Shown: positions 24,670 to 34,011 of the stretch, piece by piece
Position numbering within the stretch: the first letter of the stretch is position 1
How the letters are laid out: each line of letters opens with the position of its first letter
From: Pseudolachnospira sp051055405
GTDB taxonomy: Bacteria > Bacillota > Clostridia > Lachnospirales > Lachnospiraceae
Reading direction: 5' to 3'
Assembly (NCBI RefSeq): GCF_051055405.1
Contig: NZ_CP167068.1
Location: forward strand, 2,666,001 to 2,730,000
Length of the DNA: 64,000 nucleotides
Position numbers and translations under genes: made by a program
The notes under the pieces: generated by a model
What the model saw: the letters and a program-made list of their open reading frames with translations, nothing else
Told to the model about the DNA's origin: nothing
Databases searched by the model: none

Positions 24670-26187
24670 TTACTTTTCCTTCTTCGCGGCTTTTGCTGCC
24701 TCTCGTTTTTCTTTCCACTTTTTATAAGTCTGCGTCTGTGTGGTAAACATAAACACAATCAAAAGGAATAAAAGCAGAGAGATTGGACTGGTAAAGATGC
24801 TTCCAACCATTCCCAGCACGCCTTTTTTCAACATTACGCCGCGGCGATAGTTTTCTTCCAAAAGCTTGGTCAAAATAATTCCCAATACGCACGGAGCTAC
24901 CGGATAATCATAACGTTTCAGGAAATATCCCAGCACGCCAAAACCTAGCATCCAGAAAATATCATACAAGCTGTTCTGAATCGCGTAAGCTCCCACTACG
25001 GAAAGGATAATGATCAATGGCAAAAGAATTCCACGAGGGATTTCCACAATTTTGGTAAAAATCTTTACGCCAGTCAGTCCAAAAACCACAAGGCAGACGC
25101 TGGCAACAAGCAGGCAGCTGACAATCAGGTAAAACAAATCCGGGGTCGTCGTCATCAGATTGGGACCCGGCTTCAAACCGTGAATCGTCAAAGCGCCGAT
25201 CATAACCGCAGTTACAGCGTCGCCAGGGATGCCCAATGTCAGCATCGGAATAAACGCGCCGCCAATCGCGGCATTATTCGCTGACTCAGGAGCCACCAGG
25301 CCCTCCACAGCTCCCTGCCCAAAAGGAACTTCCGGATTTTTCACCGTACGCTTTGCCTGATCATAGGTTAGAAGCGCCGCGATATCTCCTCCGGCTCCCG
25401 GCAGAGCTCCGACCACGACGCCTACCAAGGAGGAGCGAAGGGTCAAAGGAATATATTTTTTTATCGTATCCAAAGACGGAATTATCTTCTTTACATCTTG
25501 CTTTACCGGCTGAATATCTTTCATGGTAATCTGGATCAAGGCCTCCGATACGCCGAATAGCCCGATCATCGCTACCACATAATTCACGCCCGGAAGCAGA
25601 TAGGTAATGCCATAGGTAAACCGGGGGGTAGAAGTCATGGTATCCATGCCAACCGTCCCCAACAGTACGCCGATGGCAGCCGCCGTCAATCCTCGAAAGA
25701 TGGATTTGCTCCCCAAGCTTCCAACCATCATCATTCCCATGATGCCCAAGAGCAGGTAATCCACAGAGGAAAATTTTAACGCCAGTTTCGATACCAGCGG
25801 TGCAAAACAAGCCAATGCGATGATGCCAATGATGGTTCCAATTACGGACTGGGTGGTCGCGATTCCCATCGCCCGTCCGGCTTCTCCCTTTTGAGCCATC
25901 GGATAGCCATCTAAGGCAGTTGCCACCGCCGCCGGCGCTCCGGGAATGTTCAATAGGATAGCGGAACGGGAGCCTCCATAGACAGCGCCGACAAAAATAC
26001 CGATCATCAACGCAATAGCTGACTGGGTTTCCCAGCCAAAAGTAAACGACACGAGAAGGGATACGGCCATCGTAGCCGATAACCCTGGAATCGCGCCAAT
26101 ATAAATTCCAGCAAAGCAACCGACCGCCACAAATACCAGCAGAATCGGATTCGTAAACGGAATCAACAGATATTGTAATACTTCCAT
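24670..26187 (-). CDS. tctA: Tripartite tricarboxylate transporter, large permease
   Basis: 505 residues, about twelve helices, of the TctA family. The conserved GAIPGLSATMAVSLLVSFTFG and YGGSRSAILLNIPGAPAAVATALDGYPMA regions (the latter broken here: NIPGAPAAVATALDGYP) and ALPGAGGDIAALLTYDQAKR are present. Together with TctB and the binding protein TctC it imports carboxylates such as citrate using an ion gradient. It is the last gene of tctCBA, 16 bases after tctB, with AAGGAGG before the ATG. The substrate is not shown by the sequence. Confidence 0.94.
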   Translation of the reverse strand: MEVLQYLLIPFTNPILLVFVAVGCFAGIYIGAIPGLSATMAVSLLVSFTFGWETQSAIALMIGIFVGAVYGGSRSAILLNIPGAPAAVATALDGYPMAQKGEAGRAMGIATTQSVIGTIIGIIALACFAPLVSKLALKFSSVDYLLLGIMGMMMVGSLGSKSIFRGLTAAAIGVLLGTVGMDTMTSTPRFTYGITYLLPGVNYVVAMIGLFGVSEALIQITMKDIQPVKQDVKKIIPSLDTIKKYIPLTLRSSLVGVVVGALPGAGGDIAALLTYDQAKRTVKNPEVPFGQGAVEGLVAPESANNAAIGGAFIPMLTLGIPGDAVTAVMIGALTIHGLKPGPNLMTTTPDLFYLIVSCLLVASVCLVVFGLTGVKIFTKIVEIPRGILLPLIIILSVVGAYAIQNSLYDIFWMLGFGVLGYFLKRYDYPVAPCVLGIILTKLLEENYRRGVMLKKGVLGMVGSIFTSPISLLLFLLIVFMFTTQTQTYKKWKEKREAAKAAKKEK

Positions 26188-26203
26188 GAATCTTCTCTCC
26201 TCC

Positions 26204-26689
26204 TTACGGCAGTACGACGCTAAACAGGTAACTAAATACGAAAAGAATAAATGCCATGCAGAGCGCCGTCCAGAGAATATTCTTGATATAGCCCTTTCTC
26301 ATCAGGTAGCTCATGCTGACCCACAAAAATACCGGAGTCACCCAGACAAACCCCAGCCCAATCTGCATTCCCACACAATATAAAACAATCAGGACAAATA
26401 CTGCCAGCACATCCAGCGGGAACATATAGCTCAGGGTCTTTTTTATTGTTTCCCCCACGGAAAGCCCATGGTTTTCGGTTTTTTTCTTCCGATCCGAGAG
26501 CAAAATTGCCAAAGAAAAGATGACGATCAAAGCGCTGACAAAAAGCGGTACCGCCCCATAAGAAGAAGCTCCCGGCTCCTGCTGATACAATTTCCATGAT
26601 TCATAAAGGAAATAGGCGCCGAACAAAAACAAAAACACGGCAAAGCCTTTTTCTCCCGGTTTATATAAGTTTTCCTTTTTCTCCTCCAT
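26204..26689 (-). CDS. tctB: Tripartite tricarboxylate transporter, small permease
   Basis: 161 residues with four predicted helices, as in TctB proteins: FAVFLFLFGAYFLYES, VPLFVSALIVIFSLAILL, VLAVFVLIVLYCVGMQIGLGF and a C-terminal pair. The small subunit pairs with TctA in the membrane. The sequence of this family is poorly conserved, so the call rests on size, topology and position between tctC and tctA. A strong hairpin separates it from tctC. Confidence 0.88.
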   Translation of the reverse strand: MEEKKENLYKPGEKGFAVFLFLFGAYFLYESWKLYQQEPGASSYGAVPLFVSALIVIFSLAILLSDRKKKTENHGLSVGETIKKTLSYMFPLDVLAVFVLIVLYCVGMQIGLGFVWVTPVFLWVSMSYLMRKGYIKNILWTALCMAFILFVFSYLFSVVLP

Positions 26690-26735
26690 CTTACCAACCT
26701 CACCTTACCGGGCAGAGCCGCCTCGGTTTTGAAAA

Positions 26736-26776
26736 GGGATGCCGCCTAACGGCGATCTGCCAAAAGGCGGCATCCC
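26736..26776 (-). terminator. Hairpin between tctC and tctB
   Basis: GGGATGCCGCC pairs with GGCGGCATCCC (11 bp), followed on the minus strand by CTTTTCAAAA. It is probably a partial terminator or mRNA-stabilising stem that lets the binding protein be made in excess of the permeases. Confidence 0.75.
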
Positions 26777-26806
26777 TGATACTCAGCAGTTTCGATTTTA
26801 AACGGA

Positions 26807-27916
26807 TTACTCTAAACCAAGATCTGCGGCTGTCTTTTCGATAGCGCCGCTCTTATTCAGAGCATTGATCGTATTCAGCTGCCAATTTTTCATATATTCT
26901 TTTGCTTCCTCGCCGGTCAGACCCAGCGCGTTGACATTGGTATTGGCCAACTGTTCCTGATAGGTCGGATCTTCATAGGCTTTCTTAAAAGCAGCTCCCA
27001 GCTTCTCAATGGCCGCCGGATCGGTTCCCTGTTTTACAAACACGCCGTAGAACGGTCCCCAAGGCATATATTGCTCGAAATCCGGATATTCTGCGGTAAT
27101 CAACGGAACTTCTGGCATAGCCGGAGCAGGCTCTTTGGAGAACATGCACAGGAAGTTCAAGGTCCCCGCCTTATAATCTTCAATACCAGACTGAATCTTG
27201 CAGACAGTAAAATCGCACTCTCCGCCGATCACAGCGGTCTTAGCGGCAGCATCGCTGTCATAGGGCACCTGATTAAAGGTAGCACCCGTTACGGCCGTAA
27301 TAAAGGAACCAACCTCCCAAGGCAGGCCGCCTTTACCTGTGGTAGAAATGGTCAGCTCTCCGGGTTTTTCCAAAGCCGCATTGATCAGTTCCGTAAAGCT
27401 CTTATAAGGAGAATCCTTGCTGACTACGATACCAACAGTCTCGTCACCGATCAAGAATACAGGTTCAAAATCCGCATAAGTCAGATTCAACAAATCCAGC
27501 GCCGTATAGAGCTGTGGATTCTCTGCGCCCATCAACAGCGTATAGCCATCCGCTTCCTTGTCATATACATACTGAGTTGCAATGGTACCGGTAGCGCCGG
27601 CCTTGTTTTCTACAACAATGCTTTTACCCAGTTCTTTTTCCGCTAAAGTCGCCAAAGGACGCATCAGATTGTCCGTACCGCCGCCGGCTCCCCACTGAAT
27701 AATGCCGCTTACATTCTTGGTCGGAAAATCCGTATCGCCGGTAGAGGGCGCCGCCGTCGTTCCTTCTGCCTCTGTGCCGGCTGCTGCCGTCGTTGTGGCA
27801 GCGCCTTCCGTGGTGGGCGCTGCTGTGGTAGAATTACTTCCGCTGCCGCAGCCAGCCAACATGGAGACTGCCAGACAAAGCGCGAATCCCGTTGCCATTA
27901 ACTTTTTCAGTTTCAT
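26807..27916 (-). CDS. tctC: Tripartite tricarboxylate-binding lipoprotein
   Basis: 369 residues. The signal peptide ends with SMLAGC (C23), giving a lipoprotein, followed by a threonine/alanine-rich linker (about 30-60). The mature part is the Bug/TctC fold: VSGIIQWGAGGGTDNLMRPL, VVENKAGATGTIATQYV and LLMGAENPQLYTALDLL carry the ligand-site loops. It captures a carboxylated substrate outside the membrane for TctBA. AGGAGG precedes the ATG. The 220 bases upstream hold the operon promoter region and the terminator of the DUF1015 gene; I see no clear -35/-10 pair. Confidence 0.94.
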   Translation of the reverse strand: MKLKKLMATGFALCLAVSMLAGCGSGSNSTTAAPTTEGAATTTAAAGTEAEGTTAAPSTGDTDFPTKNVSGIIQWGAGGGTDNLMRPLATLAEKELGKSIVVENKAGATGTIATQYVYDKEADGYTLLMGAENPQLYTALDLLNLTYADFEPVFLIGDETVGIVVSKDSPYKSFTELINAALEKPGELTISTTGKGGLPWEVGSFITAVTGATFNQVPYDSDAAAKTAVIGGECDFTVCKIQSGIEDYKAGTLNFLCMFSKEPAPAMPEVPLITAEYPDFEQYMPWGPFYGVFVKQGTDPAAIEKLGAAFKKAYEDPTYQEQLANTNVNALGLTGEEAKEYMKNWQLNTINALNKSGAIEKTAADLGLE

Positions 27917-28059
27917 GTTTTTTCTCCTCCATTTTGAAAAGATTGCTTTTTCCTTCTGTTGCTATCGTAACGGAATCTTACAAAAAAGGCAGTGGAAATA
28001 TTTTTGATTTCGTGTCTTTTCATTTTCCTATCTGCTTATTTTTGATCAAAATAAAAATA

Positions 28060-28104
28060 GAGCTGCCGCTCCTAAATGATCTCTCATCTATGGAGCAGCA
28101 ACTC
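28060..28104 (-). terminator. Terminator after first DUF1015 gene
   Basis: GAGTTGCTGCTCC pairs with GGAGCGGCAGCTC around an 19-base loop, followed on the minus strand by TATTTTTATTTT. Placed 35 bases after the stop codon. Confidence 0.85.
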
Positions 28105-28139
28105 CCATATATTACGCTTTATGGATTGTCAGAGTTTCT

Positions 28140-29378
28140 TTACAATCGATGTACAAACAGTCCGCTGCGCAGCTTCGGCTCAAACCAGGTGGACTTAGGA
28201 GGCATAATATTGCCGCTGTCCGCAATATCCATCAAATCCTCGATGGTGGTCGGATACATGGCAAATGCTACTGCTTTCCCGCCGTCTACGAGACGCACCA
28301 ACTCTGAAAGTCCCCGGATACCGCCGATAAATTCAATTCGTTCATCGGTCCGGGGGTCCCCGATCCCAAGTATCGGCGTCAGCAGATTCTTTTGAAGAAT
28401 CGTAACATCCAACCGCCCAACCGGATCACTCTCATCAAAAGTTCCCTCTTTTGCGCGCAGAAGATACCAACGGTGATTCAAATACATCGCCATCGTATGC
28501 TTTTGTTCCGGCTTTTTTTGTTCCGGCAATGATTCTATCTCAAAGGCTTCCTCCACCTTTTTCAGAAATTCCGCTTCACTAAGGCCGTTCAAGTCGGCAA
28601 CCACACGGTTATAATCCCAGATGGAAAGCTCGCTGTTTGGAAACAGCACGGCCAAAAAGTAATTAAACTCTTCCTCCCCGGTATAATCCAAATGATTTTC
28701 CCGGCGCTTGATACCCACCTTAACCGCCGAAGCAGCCCGGTGATGGCCATCGGCAATATAGAAATCCGGCACCTTTTGAAATAATTTTTCCAACTGATCG
28801 ATCACAGCCTTGTCGTCTATCCGCCAAACCGTATGCCTTATACCGTCCTCCGCGGTGAAATCATATACCGGCGTGTGCTCCGCCGCCCAGGTATTCACCA
28901 GGCGGTCCATCTTTTCTTCCGAACGGTAAGTCAAAAAAATCGGCCCGGTATTGGCATCGCAGGTATCCACGTGGTGGATACGGTCCGCCTCTTTTTCCGC
29001 GCGGGTCAGCTCATGCTTTTTAATATGGTTGTTCAGATAATCGTCGATGGAGGCGCAGCCAACCAATCCGGTCTGCACTCGCCCATCCATCACTTGCCGG
29101 TAAATATAGTAACAAGGCGTCTCGTCCTGCTGATAAACGCCCTCATCCACCATTTTTTGTAGATTTTCCGCTGCCTTTTCATAAACCCGGTGATCATAAA
29201 GATCGATGGACGGATCTAGATCAATCTCCGCTTTGTCCACATGGAGAAAGGAATATGGATTTCCTTTTACCATCTCCCGGGCCTCCTCGCTGTTCATCAC
29301 ATCATAGGGCAGCGCAGCCACTCGCTCCGCCAATTCAGGAACCGGCCGAATCGCCGCAAAAGGTCTCAATACTGCCAT
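28140..29378 (-). CDS. DUF1015-family protein, copy 1
   Basis: 412 residues of the DUF1015 (UCP033563) family. Conserved blocks are AALPYDVMNSEEAR, GNPYSFLHVDKAEIDL, IKKHELTRAEKEADR, VDTCDANTGPIFLTYRS, the central FYIADGHHRAASAV and MPPKSTWFEPKLRSGLF. The DGHHR motif resembles that of ParB/Srx-fold serine kinases (SerK, SbnI), an inferred link. A second copy, about two thirds identical by eye, lies behind serA at 43976-45223. This one is a single-gene unit. The ATG at 29378 has AAAAGGAG before it. Confidence 0.92.
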   Translation of the reverse strand: MAVLRPFAAIRPVPELAERVAALPYDVMNSEEAREMVKGNPYSFLHVDKAEIDLDPSIDLYDHRVYEKAAENLQKMVDEGVYQQDETPCYYIYRQVMDGRVQTGLVGCASIDDYLNNHIKKHELTRAEKEADRIHHVDTCDANTGPIFLTYRSEEKMDRLVNTWAAEHTPVYDFTAEDGIRHTVWRIDDKAVIDQLEKLFQKVPDFYIADGHHRAASAVKVGIKRRENHLDYTGEEEFNYFLAVLFPNSELSIWDYNRVVADLNGLSEAEFLKKVEEAFEIESLPEQKKPEQKHTMAMYLNHRWYLLRAKEGTFDESDPVGRLDVTILQKNLLTPILGIGDPRTDERIEFIGGIRGLSELVRLVDGGKAVAFAMYPTTIEDLMDIADSGNIMPPKSTWFEPKLRSGLFVHRL

Positions 29379-29511
29379 AACGAAAATCTCCTTTTCTGTT
29401 TTTTGTTCCTCCACAAACAAGAACATACACGCCCTTGCCAACTGAAAGTATCATAACACAACTAAAATCCGGGCGCAATTCCTTCTTCCAAAAATCATTT
29501 TCCAAACTCGT

Positions 29512-29540
29512 TTGACAGTTTGGCTTTCCGGCAGTACACT
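29512..29540 (+). promoter_or_regulatory. Promoter of XRE membrane protein
   Basis: TTGACA (29512-29517), 17 bases, TACACT (29535-29540). The expected start near 29547 leaves a leader of about 160 bases before the ATG, in which I find no gene. Confidence 0.75.
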
Positions 29541-29705
29541 AAGGAAAAATCCTTTGATTTGCTCTTTTGCACGTCAGTTGCAACCGCTGGTTGCGGAATA
29601 GGAAAGCGCACTTGGTGGTTGTCAACCGGATTTTTTGTTAAACTATTTCTACCTTCAAACGATATCGTTCTAAAACAAACAGAAAACCGAAAAGGAGGTT
29701 CTATT

Positions 29706-30689
29706 ATGATTTTAGCGGATAAAATATCTCTGCTCCGAAAAAAATCCGGCTGGTCTCAGGAAGATCTAGCGGAACAATTGAACGTTTCCAGGCAATCCAT
29801 CTCCAAATGGGAGAGCGCCGTTTCTATTCCGGATTTAGACAAAATCATCAAGCTAAGCCAAATCTTTGGCGTTACCACTGACTATCTATTAAAAGATGAT
29901 CAAGGGGAAGAGGATCTGGTCTTTATAAAATCCGAGGGGGACAGCGCCATGCGGAAAATTACGCTGGAAGAAGCGTCGACCTACATGGAGCTGGTTCAAA
30001 AATCTTCCCGCCGGATTGCACCCGCAGTCTCCGCCTGTATCGTGTCTCCCATCGTCCTTCTCTATCTGCTGGGCCTGTCTCAAGCTCCGGACGCGGTACT
30101 TCCCCACGGTGCGGCGCTGGGGATCGGCCTTATCGTCCTGCTGGTTCTGATAACCGGAGCCGTCGCTACGTTTATTACCACAGGCATTCCCCTGGAAAAA
30201 TATCAATTTTTAGAAAAAGAAGTTTTTGAATTAGAATATGGAATTTCCGGCTTGGTTCAAGAGAAAAAAGCCAAGCACGAACCGACCTTTATCAAGGGGA
30301 TCGTACTTGGCGTTATCCTCTGCATTGTCTCCGTTATCCCTCTGGTCACTGTCAGCGTTCTTGGTTACTCCCAGCTTACCGTCCTTCTCTGCCTGGATCT
30401 TTTGCTGATCATTGTCTCCGCCGCGGTTTTCCTCTTTATCCGCGTTGGCATGATACATGACAGCTACCAAAAACTGCTGCAAACAGGCGATTATTCCATA
30501 GAAAGAAAAATCATCAGCAAAAAGATCGGCCCGGTCGCCGGCATCTACTGGTGCATGGTGGCGGCCGCCTATCTGCTGCTGAGCTTTCTAACCATGAAAT
30601 GGGGAAGAACTTGGATCATCTGGCCTTGCGCCGGAGTACTTTTCGGCGCAATTACCGTCTTCCTGAGCCAGAAGAATTCAAAAAAGTAG
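29706..30689 (+). CDS. XRE-family regulator with membrane domain
   Basis: 327 residues. Residues 1-65 are a Cro/CI helix-turn-helix (KISLLRKKSGWSQEDLAEQL, VSRQSISKWESA, ITTDYLLK-like end). The rest has about six membrane helices in pairs (APAVSACIVSPIVLLYLLGL, GIVLGVILCIVSVIPLVTV and the C-terminal pair), a common Clostridia layout in which a DNA-binding domain is tethered to the membrane. The target is unknown. AAAAGGAGG precedes ATG 29706; a longer in-frame start at 29520 overlaps the promoter and is unlikely. It is convergent with the EndoQ-UvrD gene. Confidence 0.9.
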   Translation: MILADKISLLRKKSGWSQEDLAEQLNVSRQSISKWESAVSIPDLDKIIKLSQIFGVTTDYLLKDDQGEEDLVFIKSEGDSAMRKITLEEASTYMELVQKSSRRIAPAVSACIVSPIVLLYLLGLSQAPDAVLPHGAALGIGLIVLLVLITGAVATFITTGIPLEKYQFLEKEVFELEYGISGLVQEKKAKHEPTFIKGIVLGVILCIVSVIPLVTVSVLGYSQLTVLLCLDLLLIIVSAAVFLFIRVGMIHDSYQKLLQTGDYSIERKIISKKIGPVAGIYWCMVAAAYLLLSFLTMKWGRTWIIWPCAGVLFGAITVFLSQKNSKK

Positions 30690-30690
30690 T

Positions 30691-30710
30691 TTTCCCGTTG
30701 TCAACGGAAA
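30691..30710. terminator. Short bidirectional hairpin between convergent genes
   Basis: TTTCCCGTT and AACGGAAA flank GTC, giving a short stem between the stop codons of the XRE gene and EndoQ-UvrD, with T-rich flanks. Modest strength. Confidence 0.5.
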
Positions 30711-30716
30711 TCCCCT

Positions 30717-33700
30717 TTACAGAAAGTCAAACAAACTCAGCTGTGTGATTTCTTCCAGCGGTTTTTCTTTCTTCGCCGTCTCTCTTTTGACTGCTTCCGC
30801 GGAGATTTCTTCTAAAAATATGGAATCCTCCGTGGAAGTGGTCAAAATCAGCTCTTCCCTGGCGCGTGTCATCCCTACGAAAAACAGCCGGCGTTCTTCC
30901 TCTAAGTCAGCTGCTTCCCGTCCGATTTCCAGAGGCGCCAGCCCCTTTTTGACGCCATAGAGGAAAACCACAGGAAACTCCAGCCCCTTTGCCCCATGAA
31001 ACGTCATCAGAGTCACTGCGTCGGACACAAACTTTCTTCCGCCGCTGCGCCGCACATCGCCTTCCTCGCCCAAAGACAAGGTTTGCAAAAAAGCGTCCAT
31101 GGAGGCGTAAAGCACAGACATATCGGCCAGTTTTTTCAAAGACTCATCCTCTGCTCCGACGGTATCCGCCGCCCATTCTTCCAACAGTTTCACTGGTTTT
31201 CCCTTCAAAACCTTCTTTTCAAATTTCCCCATGAGAAGCGCCAACCGCTCCCGCCTTTTTTCCTCCAACGGCCAAATGAGCTCTGCCGCCCGCTCTCCCG
31301 CCTGTTCATCTTCCGGATGCAGCGCATACTGGAAAAAGTATAGCGCGCCTCTTACTTTCGGCTCCAGTAGGAAGTCCTCCCGGCCAGCGACCACATAGGG
31401 AATTCCCTCCTGGCGGAGGCATTCTTCCAAAAGACGAGCCTGCCTGTGAGTCCGGTATAAAATAGCCAAATCAGAAAAGCTCCTGGTTTCTCTGCCTTCG
31501 CGGCTCTCATTTTCCTCCACATCCAGCATATCGATGCCACCAATCAGGCGGTTGATCTCCTTGACAATAAAGATCGCCTCGCTTTTCTCACCTGGCGCGG
31601 CGACAATGCGAACTGGATGTCCTTCTTTTTTGACCGCTTCCATCCGCCTTGGCGCTCCTTCATTATGGGAAATCACGGAAAGCGCGCTGGAAAGAATCTC
31701 CGGTGTAGACCGATAATTATGAATCAGGCGAATCTGGCACAAATCCGGATAATCCTCTTTCAGACGCATAAAGCACCGGGAATCGCTCCCACGGAAACCA
31801 TAGATGGATTGATCGGGATCACCGATCACAAAAAGCTCTTTTCCATTTTGGTTCCAGGCGCCGATCAGCTGATATTGGATCGGATTGATATCCTGGAATT
31901 CATCGATCAGAAGATAAGTGAACGGATTCTCCTCTTCCAGACAATCTTTTGTTTCCAGAAACAGACGCAGCCCTTCCAAGAGCAAATCATCATAATCCAG
32001 CACGCCTTTTTCTTCCATCTGTTCCTGATAATAAGCAAAGGCTTCCTCCAAATCACCCGTTTCCTCCGAAGGCTCTCCCTTTGCCCCGCTCTTTTTTAAG
32101 GACAGCTCCCGAAGAAAATGTTTGGCCGATATCTTCAACTGGAATTTCTTTTTTGTAAGTTCCGCCAGTTCCTGCTGAAGCCCTGCATCGGCAATGGAAA
32201 AAGTTCTGCCTGCTTTTATTAGCAGCTGATTACAAATGGAATGAAAGGTTCCGATATGAAGCTGCTTTGCGATGCTCTTTCCTCCTGGCAAAGATTCCAG
32301 TCGACTGCGCATTTCAGCCGCCGCCCGGTTGGTAAAGGTCACTGCCGTGATCTCCGCCGGAGAAATCTTCCGCACCTTTAGCATGTACAGCAGACGAGTG
32401 ATCAACGTCTTCGTCTTCCCAGCTCCGGGACCAGCGATAACCGCTATCGCCCGTTCTGTCGCGCAGACAGCCTCCCGCTGCTGCTGGTTTAGCAGGTCCA
32501 GCCCGCATAAATCCCCGTTGGCCTCTGCCTTTCTTTTTGTTTCCGTCCCGGCTTTTTCCACGGCTCTTAAAGACACGCTCTTCGACGCCGCCAAATGAGA
32601 CGCCCCAAATATGGGTTTCCGTTCCATCTCTTTTCGTTCTTCCTGTGTGAACAGGCTCAGCTGCCCCTGCAAAAAATCCATCTCCTGCGTATCCAGCAGG
32701 TGAATGGTTCCATATTCCCCATCAAACCCCGGCGTGCGCTCTACTTTTCCTTCCCGCAGCCGCTTGATGCCTTCCGCAACCAAAGGACCGGCCACCTTCC
32801 GGATATCTTCCACCGGCACTTCCCGGAGAATTGGGAACTCCGCCCCCAGGCGGTACAGCATCTGACCATATTGCTGCTGTACCTTTTTTCCCGCCGCGCT
32901 TCCACCGATCGACGCGGCAATCACTTCCGGAAGGGGAACCAAACTTTCAAAATGCTTGGCCTGTTTCGCAATATAGCCCTCCTCCCGGTCCGCCAGCTCT
33001 TCCACCCGATGCAAAACGCCGATGGTTAACTTCTTTCCGCAGACAGGACAAATATTTCCATATTGCATCGCTTCCTTGGGATCTAAGGATAATCCGCATT
33101 TCCGGTGCCCGTCAAAGTGATATTTCCCCTCTTCCGGAAAAAATTCCAAGGTCCCAGCCAGCCCTTCCCCTTGGTTAATCGCACGGGCCAGGTGATCATA
33201 GGATAACGGAATGTCAAAAAGATTCGCCTCCCGGCCCAGCTTCGCCGGGGAATGGGCGTCCGAATTGGAAATCAGTTGATAAGAATCCAGAGCGGAGATC
33301 CGCCAGTTCATCGGCGGATCCGACGATAAGCCGGTCTCCAACGCATGGACATACGGGGTTAAGTCCCCGTAACAGTCTTCGATACGATCGAAACCGGAAA
33401 ACGCGCCAAACAAAGAAAAATGCGGGGTCCAGATATGCGCCGGCACATAAATGGCCCGTGGGCAGGCCTCCAGCATAATTTCCAGCAAATCCCGGCAATC
33501 TAAGCCCAAAATCGGCCTGCCATCCGAATGGATATTTCCGATTAGCTCCAGACGCCTCGCCAAACAGTCCGCATCCTCCAGACTGGGAAGAAGCAGCAAA
33601 CTATGTACTTTTCGAACCTTGTCCCATTTTTTATAGATGGAACTGATCTCACCCGTCACAACAAAACGGGGCCTCCGATCATCCGGCGCATCTTCTGCTT

Positions 33701-33914
33701 TGATCTGATATTCCTTTTTTAGCACATAGAGCCCCTCTTCAGCGGGCTCCAACTTTTCTTTTAATTCCTCCCGCCAGGCAGGATGAGTAAAATCTCCGGT
33801 GCCAACAATGTCAATTCCTTTTTTCCTAGCCCACAAATCCAAATATTCCGGCGTACAATCCCGACTGGTCGCACGTGAATATTTTGAGTGAATATGCAAA
33901 TCTCCGATATACAT
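30717..33914 (-). CDS. EndoQ nuclease / UvrD helicase fusion
   Basis: 1065 residues. Residues 1-405 are a PHP-fold nuclease of the endonuclease Q family: metal ligands in GDLHIHSKYS, GTGDFTH and ISNSDAH, plus a zinc site (C273, C289, C292). EndoQ cuts 5' to deaminated bases in DNA. Residues 475-1050 are a UvrD/Rep superfamily 1 helicase: AGPGAGKT (494-501), VTFTNRAAAEM, LLIDEFQDINPIQYQL, GDPDQSIYGFRG, TFHGAKGLEFPVVF and VGMTRAREEL. Two QLSLF clamp-binding motifs occur, at 418-422 in the linker and 1058-1062 at the end. The protein should nick and unwind damaged DNA at the sliding clamp. Confidence 0.93.
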   Translation of the reverse strand: MYIGDLHIHSKYSRATSRDCTPEYLDLWARKKGIDIVGTGDFTHPAWREELKEKLEPAEEGLYVLKKEYQIKAEDAPDDRRPRFVVTGEISSIYKKWDKVRKVHSLLLLPSLEDADCLARRLELIGNIHSDGRPILGLDCRDLLEIMLEACPRAIYVPAHIWTPHFSLFGAFSGFDRIEDCYGDLTPYVHALETGLSSDPPMNWRISALDSYQLISNSDAHSPAKLGREANLFDIPLSYDHLARAINQGEGLAGTLEFFPEEGKYHFDGHRKCGLSLDPKEAMQYGNICPVCGKKLTIGVLHRVEELADREEGYIAKQAKHFESLVPLPEVIAASIGGSAAGKKVQQQYGQMLYRLGAEFPILREVPVEDIRKVAGPLVAEGIKRLREGKVERTPGFDGEYGTIHLLDTQEMDFLQGQLSLFTQEERKEMERKPIFGASHLAASKSVSLRAVEKAGTETKRKAEANGDLCGLDLLNQQQREAVCATERAIAVIAGPGAGKTKTLITRLLYMLKVRKISPAEITAVTFTNRAAAEMRSRLESLPGGKSIAKQLHIGTFHSICNQLLIKAGRTFSIADAGLQQELAELTKKKFQLKISAKHFLRELSLKKSGAKGEPSEETGDLEEAFAYYQEQMEEKGVLDYDDLLLEGLRLFLETKDCLEEENPFTYLLIDEFQDINPIQYQLIGAWNQNGKELFVIGDPDQSIYGFRGSDSRCFMRLKEDYPDLCQIRLIHNYRSTPEILSSALSVISHNEGAPRRMEAVKKEGHPVRIVAAPGEKSEAIFIVKEINRLIGGIDMLDVEENESREGRETRSFSDLAILYRTHRQARLLEECLRQEGIPYVVAGREDFLLEPKVRGALYFFQYALHPEDEQAGERAAELIWPLEEKRRERLALLMGKFEKKVLKGKPVKLLEEWAADTVGAEDESLKKLADMSVLYASMDAFLQTLSLGEEGDVRRSGGRKFVSDAVTLMTFHGAKGLEFPVVFLYGVKKGLAPLEIGREAADLEEERRLFFVGMTRAREELILTTSTEDSIFLEEISAEAVKRETAKKEKPLEEITQLSLFDFL

Positions 33915-34011
33915 CCGGTCACCTCATTTCCAACACATTTTTCCGATATTCGTCGTTTAGTTTAGCATATTCGACAAAATTGGGCAACCGAAATTCACAA
34001 ACAGTGACATT

